Below, piece by piece: positions 10,223-19,365 of a DNA stretch of 64,000 nt. The translations under genes and the position numbers were made by a program. Where the stretch lies: assembly GCA_017961685.1 (NCBI GenBank), contig JAGCWW010000040.1:124001-188000 (forward strand), in the 5' to 3' direction. Source of the stretch: Acholeplasmatales bacterium. GTDB taxonomy: Bacteria; Bacillota_I; Bacilli_A; Acholeplasmatales; JAEDCM01. The notes beneath the pieces were generated by a model, which ran no database searches, was not told the DNA's origin, and saw only the letters and a program-made list of their open reading frames with translations. Each line of letters opens with the position of its first letter. Positions within the stretch are counted from its first letter, which is position 1.

Positions 10223-10868
10223 ACTTATAACCTAATCCTCTTGCGGTAACAATGTAATCTCTATAAGGTCCTAGATTATTTCTTAACATCTTAATATGTG
10301 TATCAACTGTTCTATCATCACCGAAATAATCATATCCCCATACTCGAGATAATAATTGTTCTCTTGTAACTACTATTCCTTCATTAGTAACTAAATAGAA
10401 TAGCAATTCGTATTCTCTTGGTGTAAGTTCTATTTTTTTATCATCAACATATACATTTCTACCTGGCATATCAATAACTAAACCATTATATTTTCTTAAA
10501 TCATTTTTCTTTTTGTTTCTTCTAGTGATAGCATTAACTCTAAGCATTACTTCTTTTGGAGAGAAAGGTTTTGTTACATAATCATCTATTCCAATTTCAA
10601 AACCATGTAGTTTATCATATTCTTCACTTCTAGCTGATAGCATTAAAACAGGAACGTCTTTTTCTTTCTTGATTTCTTTTACAGCCGAAAAACCGTCTAA
10701 CCCTGGCATCATAACATCCATAATAATTAGATCATAATCATTTTTCTTAGCCATCTCAATAGCATCCATACCATTACTAGCTAAATCAGCCTCATACCCT
10801 TCAAATGAAGCATACTCCTTTAAAACTAATTGGATTTTAGTTTCATCATCAACAATTAATATCCTCAT
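10203..10868 (-). CDS. OmpR/PhoB-family response regulator
   Basis: A 221-residue regulator. The receiver domain has acidic pocket Asp7/Asp8, phospho-acceptor Asp51 (IIMDVMMPG), Ser78 and Lys100 (TKPF). The C-terminal winged helix has the family's recognition region (RTVDTHIKMLRNNL) and final wing (TARGLGYKFE). Ribosome site AGGTGGTGA before the ATG. It is cotranscribed with the kinase. The gene's own promoter carries the direct repeat also found upstream of lipoprotein gene A, suggesting positive autoregulation; this is an inference from site architecture only. Confidence 0.94.
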   Translation of the reverse strand: MRILIVDDETKIQLVLKEYASFEGYEADLASNGMDAIEMAKKNDYDLIIMDVMMPGLDGFSAVKEIKKEKDVPVLMLSARSEEYDKLHGFEIGIDDYVTKPFSPKEVMLRVNAITRRNKKKNDLRKYNGLVIDMPGRNVYVDDKKIELTPREYELLFYLVTNEGIVVTREQLLSRVWGYDYFGDDRTVDTHIKMLRNNLGPYRDYIVTARGLGYKFEPEKK

Positions 10869-10889
10869 AGTTTCACCACCTTTAAAAAT

Positions 10890-10921
10890 ATTATAATATA
10901 AAAATGTGATAATTTTGTGAA
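10890..10921 (-). promoter_or_regulatory. Putative autoregulatory operator and -10 box of the two-component operon
   Basis: TGTGATAATTTTGTGAA at 10905-10921 (plus-strand reading) matches 15 of 17 positions of the element at 8780-8796. TATAAT on the minus strand (10890-10895) lies at exactly the same distance from the repeats as TATGAT does there. No consensus -35. Confidence 0.6.
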
Positions 10922-10973
10922 AATTATATAAAATATTTGTTTATTAATCAAAATAATATATGCATATTATTAA

Positions 10974-10996
10974 TAAAAAAAGGCTATTACTAGCCC
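10974..10996 (-). terminator. Terminator of lipoprotein gene B
   Basis: GGCTA / TAGCC stem with a 4-nt loop followed by T7 on the minus strand, three bases past the stop codon. Confidence 0.8.
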
Positions 10997-10998
10997 TT

Positions 10999-12801
10999 TT
11001 ATTTCGCTTCAGTTATAATATTAGTTATTTTTATAGTCTTAACTAATTCATCATTAATATATAAATAATATGTACCATCTTTTTCTAATTTATTTGATGT
11101 AATAATTATTTTAGCACCCTTTCTAGTATTAGTATAATCTATTACTGTATTATTATTACTATCAACTAGTTTTATATATGAACCTCTAGCTACATCTCCT
11201 TGATTTATATAACGAATGACATATTGAGTAGAGTTTTTACCAATTTCTTCTGAAATCCATGTTGCACCAAAAGCAATCATTTCACCACCAGTAATAACTA
11301 TAGGAGTTTCACTATCAAGTGCTGTATTAGGCCCACGGAAAGCTCCATTAACACATATAGTTCCACCACTAATGGTAAATGAATTATTAGAATCTATTCC
11401 ATCTTCATGCGCATCAACAGTTATAGTTCCACCGCTAATAATAACGTGGCACATTTCATCAGTTTCACCATGACTAGTTCTAGATCCATTACCAGCATTT
11501 ATTCCATCATCAGAAGCATTAATATTTAAAATTCCACCACTTATTTGTACTTTTGCTGCTTCATATCCTTCAAAGCATTTTTCAATTGTATAATCTCCAT
11601 CATTCATTTCACCAACTGTATCAGCGTGAATACCATCATCACCAGTGTCTATAGTTGCACTACCTCCATTGATGATGAAGTATCCATTCGAATGAATTGC
11701 ATCATCATTTGCGTTAATTATCATTTCTCCACCATTAATAATGATTCCATATTCATCACTTTCAAAGTCTAATTCGGTATCCGGATCATTTTCTAAAGTG
11801 TAATCAATAGCGCCAGCTTTTATACCTTTACCTGATACAGAATTACTTACAACTTTTGTGATCTTCTTTGGTGCACCACCATTAGTTGTAATATCAAGTT
11901 TCCCACCATCAATTCTAACAAATGTATCAGCTTGAATTCCATCTCCTATTGAATTAATTGTTATATCCCCACTTTTAATATAAACAAAACCATTATTTAC
12001 ATCAAATACAACAGTTGATTCATCTTCTACCTTATCATAATCAATTTCTGAATGAAGTCCGTCTTTTTTTGACTTAATATTTAATATTGCTCCATCAATA
12101 TAAATATTAGTAGCTCCTATTCCATTAGAAACAGAATCTATATTAATTGTTGCGCCAAACAAATTACAAGTTCCATCAACCTTTAAACTTGATTTTGTTG
12201 ATTTTAGTGTAACACTACCGCCACCATTAATAGTTAGGTTACCACCACATTTAATTAGATTTTCATCGCTATTATTTTCTCCTAAACTATTAGTAATAGT
12301 ATTTTCACCTAAGAAAGTTATTTCTAAATCTAGTTTAGAAGAAATGGCTTTATCATCAGCTATATTAATATCTGCATCCTTAATAATTAAATGAACACTT
12401 GTAGCTTTCTTAGTAAAGTTAATTGCTTCTGTTAAATCAATTTTTCCAGTTAATAAATAAACTCCTGAACTATCTATAGATCCACCAGCTTCAATAGCTG
12501 TTGCACTAGCTAAATCATATTCTGTAATATCAGTTTTTGCTAAATATTCAATAACTGCATTAACGGAATTATAGTAAACACTTGTATCAAAAGGAGTAGG
12601 AATAACACCTTCTCTATATTCTATTGGTTTTTTAGTAACTTTCTTTGCAGTTTTTGTTCTTTGTGCATTTGTCGTTACGTTTGCATTTGCAGTAGTCTTT
12701 GTTGAACTATTTCTATTAGTTGTTTTACTCTTCTTACAGCCTAATAAAGATAATGCTAATGCAAATGTTAAAGTAGGTATTAATATCTTATGAAATTTCA
12801 T
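10999..12801 (-). CDS. Cthe_2159-type carbohydrate-binding beta-helix lipoprotein (copy B)
   Basis: A 600-residue paralogue of the lipoprotein at 6906. It has lipobox LLGC (Cys22), a long Thr/Asn/Lys linker, then the same order of beta-helix turns (GGSVTL, GGKLDI, GGEMII, GGTITV) and Asp-Gly turns (NDDAIHS, GDDGIHA, SDDGINA). It lacks the Gly/Pro tail of copy A. The two copies are clearly diverged, so the duplication is old. The gene follows recX by 15 bp and ends at its own terminator. No copy of the regulator repeat was seen directly before it, so it may be expressed with the secA-recX region rather than with copy A. Ligand unknown. Confidence 0.83.
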   Translation of the reverse strand: MKFHKILIPTLTFALALSLLGCKKSKTTNRNSSTKTTANANVTTNAQRTKTAKKVTKKPIEYREGVIPTPFDTSVYYNSVNAVIEYLAKTDITEYDLASATAIEAGGSIDSSGVYLLTGKIDLTEAINFTKKATSVHLIIKDADINIADDKAISSKLDLEITFLGENTITNSLGENNSDENLIKCGGNLTINGGGSVTLKSTKSSLKVDGTCNLFGATINIDSVSNGIGATNIYIDGAILNIKSKKDGLHSEIDYDKVEDESTVVFDVNNGFVYIKSGDITINSIGDGIQADTFVRIDGGKLDITTNGGAPKKITKVVSNSVSGKGIKAGAIDYTLENDPDTELDFESDEYGIIINGGEMIINANDDAIHSNGYFIINGGSATIDTGDDGIHADTVGEMNDGDYTIEKCFEGYEAAKVQISGGILNINASDDGINAGNGSRTSHGETDEMCHVIISGGTITVDAHEDGIDSNNSFTISGGTICVNGAFRGPNTALDSETPIVITGGEMIAFGATWISEEIGKNSTQYVIRYINQGDVARGSYIKLVDSNNNTVIDYTNTRKGAKIIITSNKLEKDGTYYLYINDELVKTIKITNIITEAK

Positions 12802-12816
12802 AATTATTTCCCCTTC

Positions 12817-13527
12817 CTATAATTTATCAATAAATTCATTTATTAGACTTGATTCATAACCTTTATTAATTAATGAAGTATATAATTTTTGTTTTAGTTT
12901 ATATCCTTCAAGCTTTTTATTTTTAATTAATAATTTATCTATATCTTTTTTTATTAGTTCTCTATCCTCATTATAAAAATATTCATCACATTTGTCAAAA
13001 CCTTTAGCTATTAAATAATTATTTAATCCATAATTAAGCATTTTAGTTGGCTTATCCTTATTATTCTTTAAGTATCTATCAATTATTTTTTTAACATTTT
13101 CTTCATAATTAGGATATTCAAAGTCTAAATGAACACCTTTGATTTCTAATTCTTTTTTTATTAATTTGGGGCCTTTTAAATTAATCCTAGATTGATAATC
13201 GACATACATGTCTGTATATATCCTATCATTAAGTAATCCCATATCTAAAAGCTTTTTTATTATTTTTTCATCATATAATTTTAAATCTTTTAAATACTTT
13301 TTTACCTCATAAGTAGTTCGAGGCTTTTTAAGGTAAGTAATAGCTAGATGAAGTGAATCAGTATATTTAATATAATCTAAAATTTCTTTATATTCATTAT
13401 CATCTATTTCTCTTTTCTTAAGTAACATAAACTTAATTATTACTTCTTCAAAGACTTCTATTTCATTATCATTAATATTTAAAATATATTTATCCTTTTT
13501 CTTTTTAATATCTTTTAATTCTATCAA
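12817..13527 (-). CDS. recX: RecX-like recombination regulator
   Basis: A 236-residue, Lys-rich, all-helical protein. The middle holds the three-helix repeats typical of RecX (AITYLKKPRTTYEVKKYL, then LNDRIYTDMYVDYQ and KGPKLIKKELEIKGV). RecX binds RecA filaments and modulates strand exchange; recA is not in this window. The start is TTG, preceded by AAGGTGAT; no suitable ATG lies before residue 34. It starts 9 bp after the S41 protease gene and precedes lipoprotein gene B by 15 bp. N- and C-terminal parts are less conserved, so the call rests on the central repeats. Confidence 0.85.
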   Translation of the reverse strand: MIELKDIKKKKDKYILNINDNEIEVFEEVIIKFMLLKKREIDDNEYKEILDYIKYTDSLHLAITYLKKPRTTYEVKKYLKDLKLYDEKIIKKLLDMGLLNDRIYTDMYVDYQSRINLKGPKLIKKELEIKGVHLDFEYPNYEENVKKIIDRYLKNNKDKPTKMLNYGLNNYLIAKGFDKCDEYFYNEDRELIKKDIDKLLIKNKKLEGYKLKQKLYTSLINKGYESSLINEFIDKL

Positions 13528-13536
13528 TATATCACC

Positions 13537-14886
13537 TTATTTTAATAAATCTAGTGCCTTATTTAATACTATATCATTATTATAGTCATTAATATAATTA
13601 TTATAATCTTCTAATATTTTTGTTTTTGTTTCTAAATCTAATGTAGTTGATGAATAATTGTTTTGTAGTATAGTCTCTAAATTAGAATCAAAATATCCAT
13701 CAGTTCTAGTAGTACTACCTAAACATTCAAGCATGATTTCATAATTTTTAATATCATCATTTGCCATATCTAAGCTTTGAACATCTTCAGTTAAAATAAG
13801 TGGTGAATAAATATTTTCAATTACTTCAACAGTTGGATCAATTCCCTTTTTATCAATGCTTTCTCTATTTGGTCCATACCAATATCCACATGTTACATGT
13901 AGATATCCATTTTCAATACTTTCAAGCTTAATATCATTTTGGAATACACCCTTTCCAAATGACTTTTCACCTATTAAATCATAGCCCTTAACTCTATTCA
14001 TCGCAAGAGCGAAAACTTCGCTTGCTGAAGCGGAATTCTCATTCATTAATACTTTAATATCATATGCTTTTTCAATAGATTGAGCAGTAGGTCTATAGAT
14101 ATCAGTATCATCTTCTTTTTTACTATCTAAATATACGAAGGCATCATTACCATCTAAGAATAATCTTAAGATAGATACTACTTCATTTACTAATCCTCCT
14201 GGATTATCTCTAACATCTATAATTAAACCAGTTATATTTTTTTCTTCTAGTGCTTTTAATTCTTCTTTAAAGCTAGATGCTGCACCAGAATCAAATTCTG
14301 ATATTTTAATATATCCAACTGTCCCAATTATTTTACTTTCAACTAATTTATCAGGAGTAACACTACCCTTTTTAATTTTTACATCAAACTTATTAAAGTT
14401 TCTTAAAATATGTAGTGTTACTTCATCCTTGGCATTACTTAAAGCATCAGATATATCATCTAAAGATTTATTATCAATTGATACATCATCTACGCCTATG
14501 ATGTAATCTCCTCTTTTAAGTCCAGCTTCATTTGCAGGAGACTGTTTATAAACTCTACCAACCTTTAGACCTAGTGTTGCTTCTGAAACACCAAAGCCAT
14601 AACCTACATAAGAACCATTATTCTCACTTTCTTTAAAATAAAGGTATGTATATGGATCATTAAGTGAGTTTACACCACCCTTAAGGTATTGTTTTAAGAA
14701 TTCATCTTTATCATAATCTTTGTAATAATATTCATCTAAATATGTAGTAATTTCAGTTAATTCATTAGCATACATTCTTTTAGATGGCTTAACATTTGCA
14801 AATAAATATCCTGCCATAAAGCATCCAACTACGATAAATAACATTGCTAATCCTAAAGCTAATCTTTTACCTCTACTTAGTTCCAT
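13537..14886 (-). CDS. S41-family C-terminal processing protease
   Basis: A 449-residue membrane-anchored serine protease of the CtpA/CtpB type. One TM helix near residues 10-30, a PDZ domain about residues 90-170 (GLKVGRVYKQSPANEAGL, then GDYIIGVDD), and the S41 core with the Ser-Lys dyad: Ser in NENSASASEVFA (about 285-287) and Lys in GEKSFGKGVF (about 310). About 90 residues follow the core. In Bacilli such proteases trim secreted or cell-wall substrates and may take part in signalling. Ribosome site AGAGGTGA. It lies downstream of prfB, as ctpB does in B. subtilis, but ftsEX is absent here. A terminator-like hairpin separates it from prfB. Confidence 0.92.
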   Translation of the reverse strand: MELSRGKRLALGLAMLFIVVGCFMAGYLFANVKPSKRMYANELTEITTYLDEYYYKDYDKDEFLKQYLKGGVNSLNDPYTYLYFKESENNGSYVGYGFGVSEATLGLKVGRVYKQSPANEAGLKRGDYIIGVDDVSIDNKSLDDISDALSNAKDEVTLHILRNFNKFDVKIKKGSVTPDKLVESKIIGTVGYIKISEFDSGAASSFKEELKALEEKNITGLIIDVRDNPGGLVNEVVSILRLFLDGNDAFVYLDSKKEDDTDIYRPTAQSIEKAYDIKVLMNENSASASEVFALAMNRVKGYDLIGEKSFGKGVFQNDIKLESIENGYLHVTCGYWYGPNRESIDKKGIDPTVEVIENIYSPLILTEDVQSLDMANDDIKNYEIMLECLGSTTRTDGYFDSNLETILQNNYSSTTLDLETKTKILEDYNNYINDYNNDIVLNKALDLLK

Positions 14887-14904
14887 ATAATCACCTCTTT
14901 ATTG

Positions 14905-14930
14905 CAAAAAATGTCTTGATTAAGACATTT
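14905..14930 (-). terminator. Terminator-like hairpin between prfB and the S41 protease gene
   Basis: AAATGTCTT / AAGACATTT, a perfect 9-bp stem with a 4-nt loop and a U-run. Only 18 bases separate the U-run from the next ATG, leaving no room for a promoter, so partial read-through is likely. Confidence 0.8.
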
Positions 14931-16020
14931 TTTTGCTATATTTAAGATATTCATCAATGAATGGTTTAATATTACCATCCATTACTTGAGTAGTATTACC
15001 TACTTCATAGTTAGTTCTATGATCCTTAACTAAACTATATGGATGGAAAACATATGATCTAATCTGTGAACCAAAATCGATATTCATATGTTCACCTTTA
15101 AGTTTAGCTAATTCTTCTTCTTGTTCTTTTATTTTAAGTTGTAATAACTTACTTCTTAAAATGTTAAAAGCAACTTCTTTATTTTTAAGTTGACTACGTT
15201 CATTTTGGCATGTAACTACAATACCTGTAGGCTTATGTGTAAGTCTAACAGCACTATCAGTAGTATTTACTGATTGTCCACCTGCGCCACTTGAATGGTA
15301 TACATCAATTTTAACATCATCTAAATTGATATCAATTTTATTATTTTCATTTATTTCAGGCGTTACATCACATGAACAAAATGATGTATGTCTTCTTTTG
15401 TTTGAATCAAATGGAGAAATTCTAACTAATCTATGAACTCCTCTTTCACTCTTTAAATAACCATAAGCATTTTTACCCTTAATTAGTAAAGTAATACTTT
15501 TGATTCCAGCTTCATCACCTGCTTGATAATCTATTACTTCTACTTTAAAATTCATTCTTTGAGCAAATCTTAAATACATTCTATAAAGCATTTCAGCCCA
15601 GTCCATTGATTCAGTACCACCTGCACCAGGATGAAGCTCTAGGAAGCAATTAGAATCATCATATTCATCATTAAGTAATACAGATATTTCATATTCACAT
15701 AAATCATCATTAAAATTGATAATAGTATCTTCTAATTCTTTATTTAATTCTTCATCAGCTTGCGCTAATTCATCTAATACTAATATATCTTCTAATCTAC
15801 TACTTAAATCATTATAAGTTTTTACACTTTCTTTTAAAGAGTTTAATTCATCAAAAGTTTTCTTACTTTCTTTAGCGTCATCCCAAAAGCCTTCGGCATT
15901 CGTTTTTTCGCTTAATAAAGCAATTTTATTATTTTTTTCTTCTAAATTAATCGATTCTTTTATTGATAATAGTTTTTCTTTAAATCCTGTAAGATATTTA
16001 TTTATTTCATATCTTTCCAT
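14920..16020 (-). CDS. prfB: Peptide chain release factor 2
   Basis: A 366-residue class I release factor recognising UAA and UGA. It has the RF2-type tripeptide SPF (ISPFDSNKRRH) for stop-codon reading and the GGQ motif (SGAGGQSVN) for peptidyl-tRNA hydrolysis. The frame runs unbroken from the ATG through the usual frameshift region near codon 25 (LSIKESINLEEK); the in-frame TGA that programs +1 frameshifting in many prfB genes is absent. The ATG overlaps the secA stop (TAATG) with only a weak ribosome site, so it is translationally coupled to secA, the same order as in Bacillus. Its presence shows that TGA is a stop codon here. Confidence 0.96.
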   Translation of the reverse strand: MERYEINKYLTGFKEKLLSIKESINLEEKNNKIALLSEKTNAEGFWDDAKESKKTFDELNSLKESVKTYNDLSSRLEDILVLDELAQADEELNKELEDTIINFNDDLCEYEISVLLNDEYDDSNCFLELHPGAGGTESMDWAEMLYRMYLRFAQRMNFKVEVIDYQAGDEAGIKSITLLIKGKNAYGYLKSERGVHRLVRISPFDSNKRRHTSFCSCDVTPEINENNKIDINLDDVKIDVYHSSGAGGQSVNTTDSAVRLTHKPTGIVVTCQNERSQLKNKEVAFNILRSKLLQLKIKEQEEELAKLKGEHMNIDFGSQIRSYVFHPYSLVKDHRTNYEVGNTTQVMDGNIKPFIDEYLKYSKKMS

Positions 16021-18539
16021 TACTTATTATCTTTTCCCATACAACAGAATTTGTATTTCTTTCCACTTCCACATGGACATGGATCGTTTCTTCCAACTCT
16101 AACTAATTTTTCTGTTGGTTTCTTTTCTCTTGATTCATCTAATACTTGGTTAGAACCAGTAGCCTTAATAGCAGCCTCTCTTACAACTTCTTCTCTAACC
16201 TTTGATCTTACAAGATATTTACAAACATCAATATTAATATTTTCGTTTAATGTTTCAAACATTGCCATACCATCTTCTTGATATACTTGGAATGGGTTTT
16301 GTTGAGCATATGATTGAAGTGTAACTGATTGTCTTAATGCTTGCATATCATCAATATGCTTTGTCCAATAAGTATCTACTACTTTTAAAACAAAGGCTTT
16401 AATCATTTCTTGATAATTCTTTTCATCAAGATATTGTTTCTTATCTTCAAGTTCAGCAATAGCTTTTTCATAAGCAACCTTATAGATATCAGCTTGATCT
16501 AATTTTTCAATATCTGCTTGACTAAATACATTTGGCCCAAAGATACTGTTATTTAAATCATTTGCGATAGCTTCATCATCGATGATAGTATTTTTACCAT
16601 CATTAGTAATGTGTCTATTGATAATGATATCACATGCTTTTTCCATCATTTGCTTAGCTTCTTCTTCAATAGAATCTTTAACTAGGATTGAATGTCTTTC
16701 TTCATAGATGATTTCTCTTTGCTTACGCATGATATCATCATACTTTAAAGTAGACTTTCTGGCATCGAAGTTATAACCTTCAATACGCTTTTGAGCACCT
16801 TCTACTAATCTAGAGAACATTCTAGATTGTAATGAACCATCTTCATTACCTTGAAGGTTAATCATTGTTTGTACTCTCTTTTTAAATACATCTCCACCGA
16901 AACGCATTAATAATTCATCATCACATGATAAGTAGAATCTTGAATATCCTGGGTCTCCTTGACGACCAGATCTTCCTCTAAGTTGGTTATCGATACGTCT
17001 GGATTCATGACGTTCTGTACCAATTACAGCTAAACCACCAAGTTCTTTTACACCTTCACCAAGTTTAATATCGGTACCACGACCAGCCATGTTTGTGGCA
17101 ATAGTTACAGCACCCTTTTGACCTGCAAGGGCAACGATGTCTGCTTCTTTAGCATGTTGTTTAGCGTTTAATACATTATGTGGAATATTAGCTTTTGTTA
17201 ATAAATCACTAATAATTTCTGATGTTTCAACGGCAACTGTACCAATTAGGATAGGTTGACCTTTTTCATGACGTTCTTTAACTTCTTTAACTAAGGCATT
17301 ATATTTTTGTTCCATAGTTAAGTATAAGATATCTGGCATATCAGTTCTAATAACAGGTCTATTTGTTGGAACTTCAACAACATACATGTTATAGATTGAT
17401 AAGAATTCTTCCTCTTCAGTCTTTGCTGTACCTGTCATACCGCAAAGCTTCTTATACATTCTAAAGAAGTTTTGGTATGTAATAGTTGCAAGTGTAATTG
17501 TTTCTTGGTTAACCTTTACACCTTCTTTAGCTTCAACAGCTTGATGTAAGCCTTCTGACCATTGACGACCTTTCATTACACGTCCTGTGAATGGGTCTAC
17601 AATTAATACTTCACCTTCATCATCAACTACATAATCTTTATTTCTTTCCATTGTGTAGTTTGCTTTTAAGGCATTATTGATATGGTGAACTAAGCTTACA
17701 TGCTTTAAATCATATAAGTTATCAACACTAAATGTTCTTTCTGCTTTAGCAATACCAACTTGTGTTAGATTAACTGTTTTATCTTCAATATCAATTTCAT
17801 AATCTTCATCTTTTAAGGCTTTAGCAAATCTATCTGCCATTACATATAAGTTTCCACCTTGTTTTTCACCACCAGAAATAATAAGTGGTGTTCTAGCTTC
17901 ATCGATTAATACAGAGTCAATTTCATCGATGATTGCACAGTTAAGTGGACGTTGAACAGTATCTTTTTCATATAAAGCCATGTTATCTCTTAAATAGTCA
18001 AAACCAAGTTCAGCATGTGTTGAATATAAAATATCACAGTTATATGCTTCACGCTTTTCTTGTTGGCTCATATCATGAATATTTAAACCTACTGTTAGAC
18101 CTAAGAAACGATAAATTTGACCAATTTCACCATCTGTTTCTCTGGCAGCTAGGTATTCGTTAACTGTAACAATGTGAACACCTTCACCTGATAAAGCATT
18201 TAAATAAGCTGGCATAACAGCTGTTAATGTTTTACCTTCACCTGTTTTCATTTCGGCAATGTTACCACCATGAATAGCAATACCACCGGCGATTTGAACT
18301 GGGAATGCGAACATTCCAGTAACTCTCTTTGCTGCTTCTCTAACTACAGCAAAAGCTTCTGGTAGCATATGATCTAGTGTTTCACCATTTTTATATCTTT
18401 CTTTAAATTCTTCTGTTTTAGCTCTTAATTCTTCATCAGTTTTAGCAGCCATTTCTTCTTCAAGAGCGACTACCTTCTTTTGAACTTTCCAGCATCTTTT
18501 ATACTCTTTGTAGCCATCATCAAATAAGCTTTTAAACAT
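16020..18539 (-). CDS. secA: Preprotein translocase ATPase SecA
   Basis: An 839-residue SecA that drives post-translational export through SecYEG. Visible: Walker A MKTGEGKTL, DEAD-type Walker B IIDEIDSVLIDEARTPL, motif VI HESRRIDNQLRGRSGRQGD, and the C-terminal zinc site NDPCPCGSGKKYKFCC that binds SecB or ribosomes. The frame could open at a TTG (18554), but that codon lies inside the TTGGAGG ribosome site; the ATG at 18539, eight bases after GGAGG, is preferred. A terminator-like hairpin precedes it and prfB follows with a one-base overlap. Confidence 0.97.
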   Translation of the reverse strand: MFKSLFDDGYKEYKRCWKVQKKVVALEEEMAAKTDEELRAKTEEFKERYKNGETLDHMLPEAFAVVREAAKRVTGMFAFPVQIAGGIAIHGGNIAEMKTGEGKTLTAVMPAYLNALSGEGVHIVTVNEYLAARETDGEIGQIYRFLGLTVGLNIHDMSQQEKREAYNCDILYSTHAELGFDYLRDNMALYEKDTVQRPLNCAIIDEIDSVLIDEARTPLIISGGEKQGGNLYVMADRFAKALKDEDYEIDIEDKTVNLTQVGIAKAERTFSVDNLYDLKHVSLVHHINNALKANYTMERNKDYVVDDEGEVLIVDPFTGRVMKGRQWSEGLHQAVEAKEGVKVNQETITLATITYQNFFRMYKKLCGMTGTAKTEEEEFLSIYNMYVVEVPTNRPVIRTDMPDILYLTMEQKYNALVKEVKERHEKGQPILIGTVAVETSEIISDLLTKANIPHNVLNAKQHAKEADIVALAGQKGAVTIATNMAGRGTDIKLGEGVKELGGLAVIGTERHESRRIDNQLRGRSGRQGDPGYSRFYLSCDDELLMRFGGDVFKKRVQTMINLQGNEDGSLQSRMFSRLVEGAQKRIEGYNFDARKSTLKYDDIMRKQREIIYEERHSILVKDSIEEEAKQMMEKACDIIINRHITNDGKNTIIDDEAIANDLNNSIFGPNVFSQADIEKLDQADIYKVAYEKAIAELEDKKQYLDEKNYQEMIKAFVLKVVDTYWTKHIDDMQALRQSVTLQSYAQQNPFQVYQEDGMAMFETLNENINIDVCKYLVRSKVREEVVREAAIKATGSNQVLDESREKKPTEKLVRVGRNDPCPCGSGKKYKFCCMGKDNK

Positions 18540-18572
18540 CTTGCATACCTCCAAAAATCATTTATTAAAAAG

Positions 18573-18594
18573 CGAAAAAACGACCGAGTCGTTT
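18573..18594 (-). terminator. Terminator-like hairpin upstream of secA
   Basis: AAACGAC / GTCGTTT 7-bp stem with a 3-nt loop and T6 on the minus strand. It ends the membrane-protein gene; secA starts 34 bp later without an obvious promoter, so it could act as an attenuator. Confidence 0.75.
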
Positions 18595-19231
18595 ATTCCT
18601 TGTTATCTTCTATAACTTCTTTAGTTTCTTCTTTTTCTACTTTAGTTTCCTTATTTTCTTTTACTGCTTTAGTTTCTTTAGCGTTTTTCTTTGCTCTAAT
18701 TTTCTTAATTTTAATAATTGTTTCAGCTAATAATACAGTAACACTTGAACCAAACATTACAACTAAGATAACAAAAGCTAAAATATAACTTACGCACCAT
18801 CCGTAATAAGTTTTAACAGCAACTGCACCAGCAGCTTCAACTGACATTCCTTCGCTAACAGAGAATGGTACAATAACAAACATAATTAAACTAATTAAGC
18901 AACAAATCATACAAATAGCATCAACGGCATAAGCACCTTTACCTTTTTTATCATCTGCATCTAAAGCAATAAACTTTCTTGCTAGAGAAATGATTAAAAC
19001 AATAATAGCCATTGCATAACCTATGAAAGCAAACCAGTTAAAGTTAAATAGTGGACTTAACTTATTTCCACCACCAGCTCCAAATAGAACTGTCCACATC
19101 CAAATTACTTTAGGGAAACCACCGTTACCCTTCGCATTAATATATGTAGGTGTAAAGATTGTTACAAATAATGCGATAGCTGCAATTACCATAACAAATC
19201 TAAATTTTTTTTGCATTAAAGATTTATTCAT
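18593..19231 (-). CDS. Four-TM membrane protein with charged tail, unknown
   Basis: Not recognised. A 212-residue protein with hydrophobic segments near residues 12-30, 64-84, 103-125 and 146-170, and a cytoplasmic tail of alternating Lys and Glu (KETKAVKENKETKVEKEETKE). The tail resembles low-complexity charged C-termini and may be disordered or coiled. A clean promoter (TTTACA-17-TATAAT at 19262-19290) and an AGGAGG ribosome site precede it. It lies directly upstream of secA, which might hint at an envelope role, but nothing in the sequence shows this. Confidence 0.75.
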   Translation of the reverse strand: MNKSLMQKKFRFVMVIAAIALFVTIFTPTYINAKGNGGFPKVIWMWTVLFGAGGGNKLSPLFNFNWFAFIGYAMAIIVLIISLARKFIALDADDKKGKGAYAVDAICMICCLISLIMFVIVPFSVSEGMSVEAAGAVAVKTYYGWCVSYILAFVILVVMFGSSVTVLLAETIIKIKKIRAKKNAKETKAVKENKETKVEKEETKEVIEDNKE

Positions 19232-19261
19232 AATAAGCCTCCTAAATCAATCATCTACTCT

Positions 19262-19290
19262 ATTATACCTAAAATCTTTTACTATGTAAA
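19262..19290 (-). promoter_or_regulatory. Promoter of the membrane-protein/secA region
   Basis: Minus strand: TTTACA (19285-19290), 17-bp spacer, TATAAT (19262-19267), 30 bp before the start of the membrane-protein gene. Confidence 0.75.
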
Positions 19291-19330
19291 ATATTTTTTT
19301 ACTTTTTTTCACTTTTTAGCAAAAGAAAAA

Positions 19331-19356
19331 GAAAAAAGGTAGGTATAAACCTACCA
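19331..19356 (-). terminator. Terminator of hpf
   Basis: GGTAGGT / ACCTACC perfect stem with a 4-nt loop and T-runs on both sides. It lies just after the hpf stop. Confidence 0.88.
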
Positions 19357-19365
19357 TTTTTTTTA

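Noticed and set aside
6906-12801. Recent tandem duplication of the beta-helix lipoproteins
   Set aside because: The two proteins share order and motifs but differ widely in sequence and tail; this is an old paralogy, not a DNA repeat.
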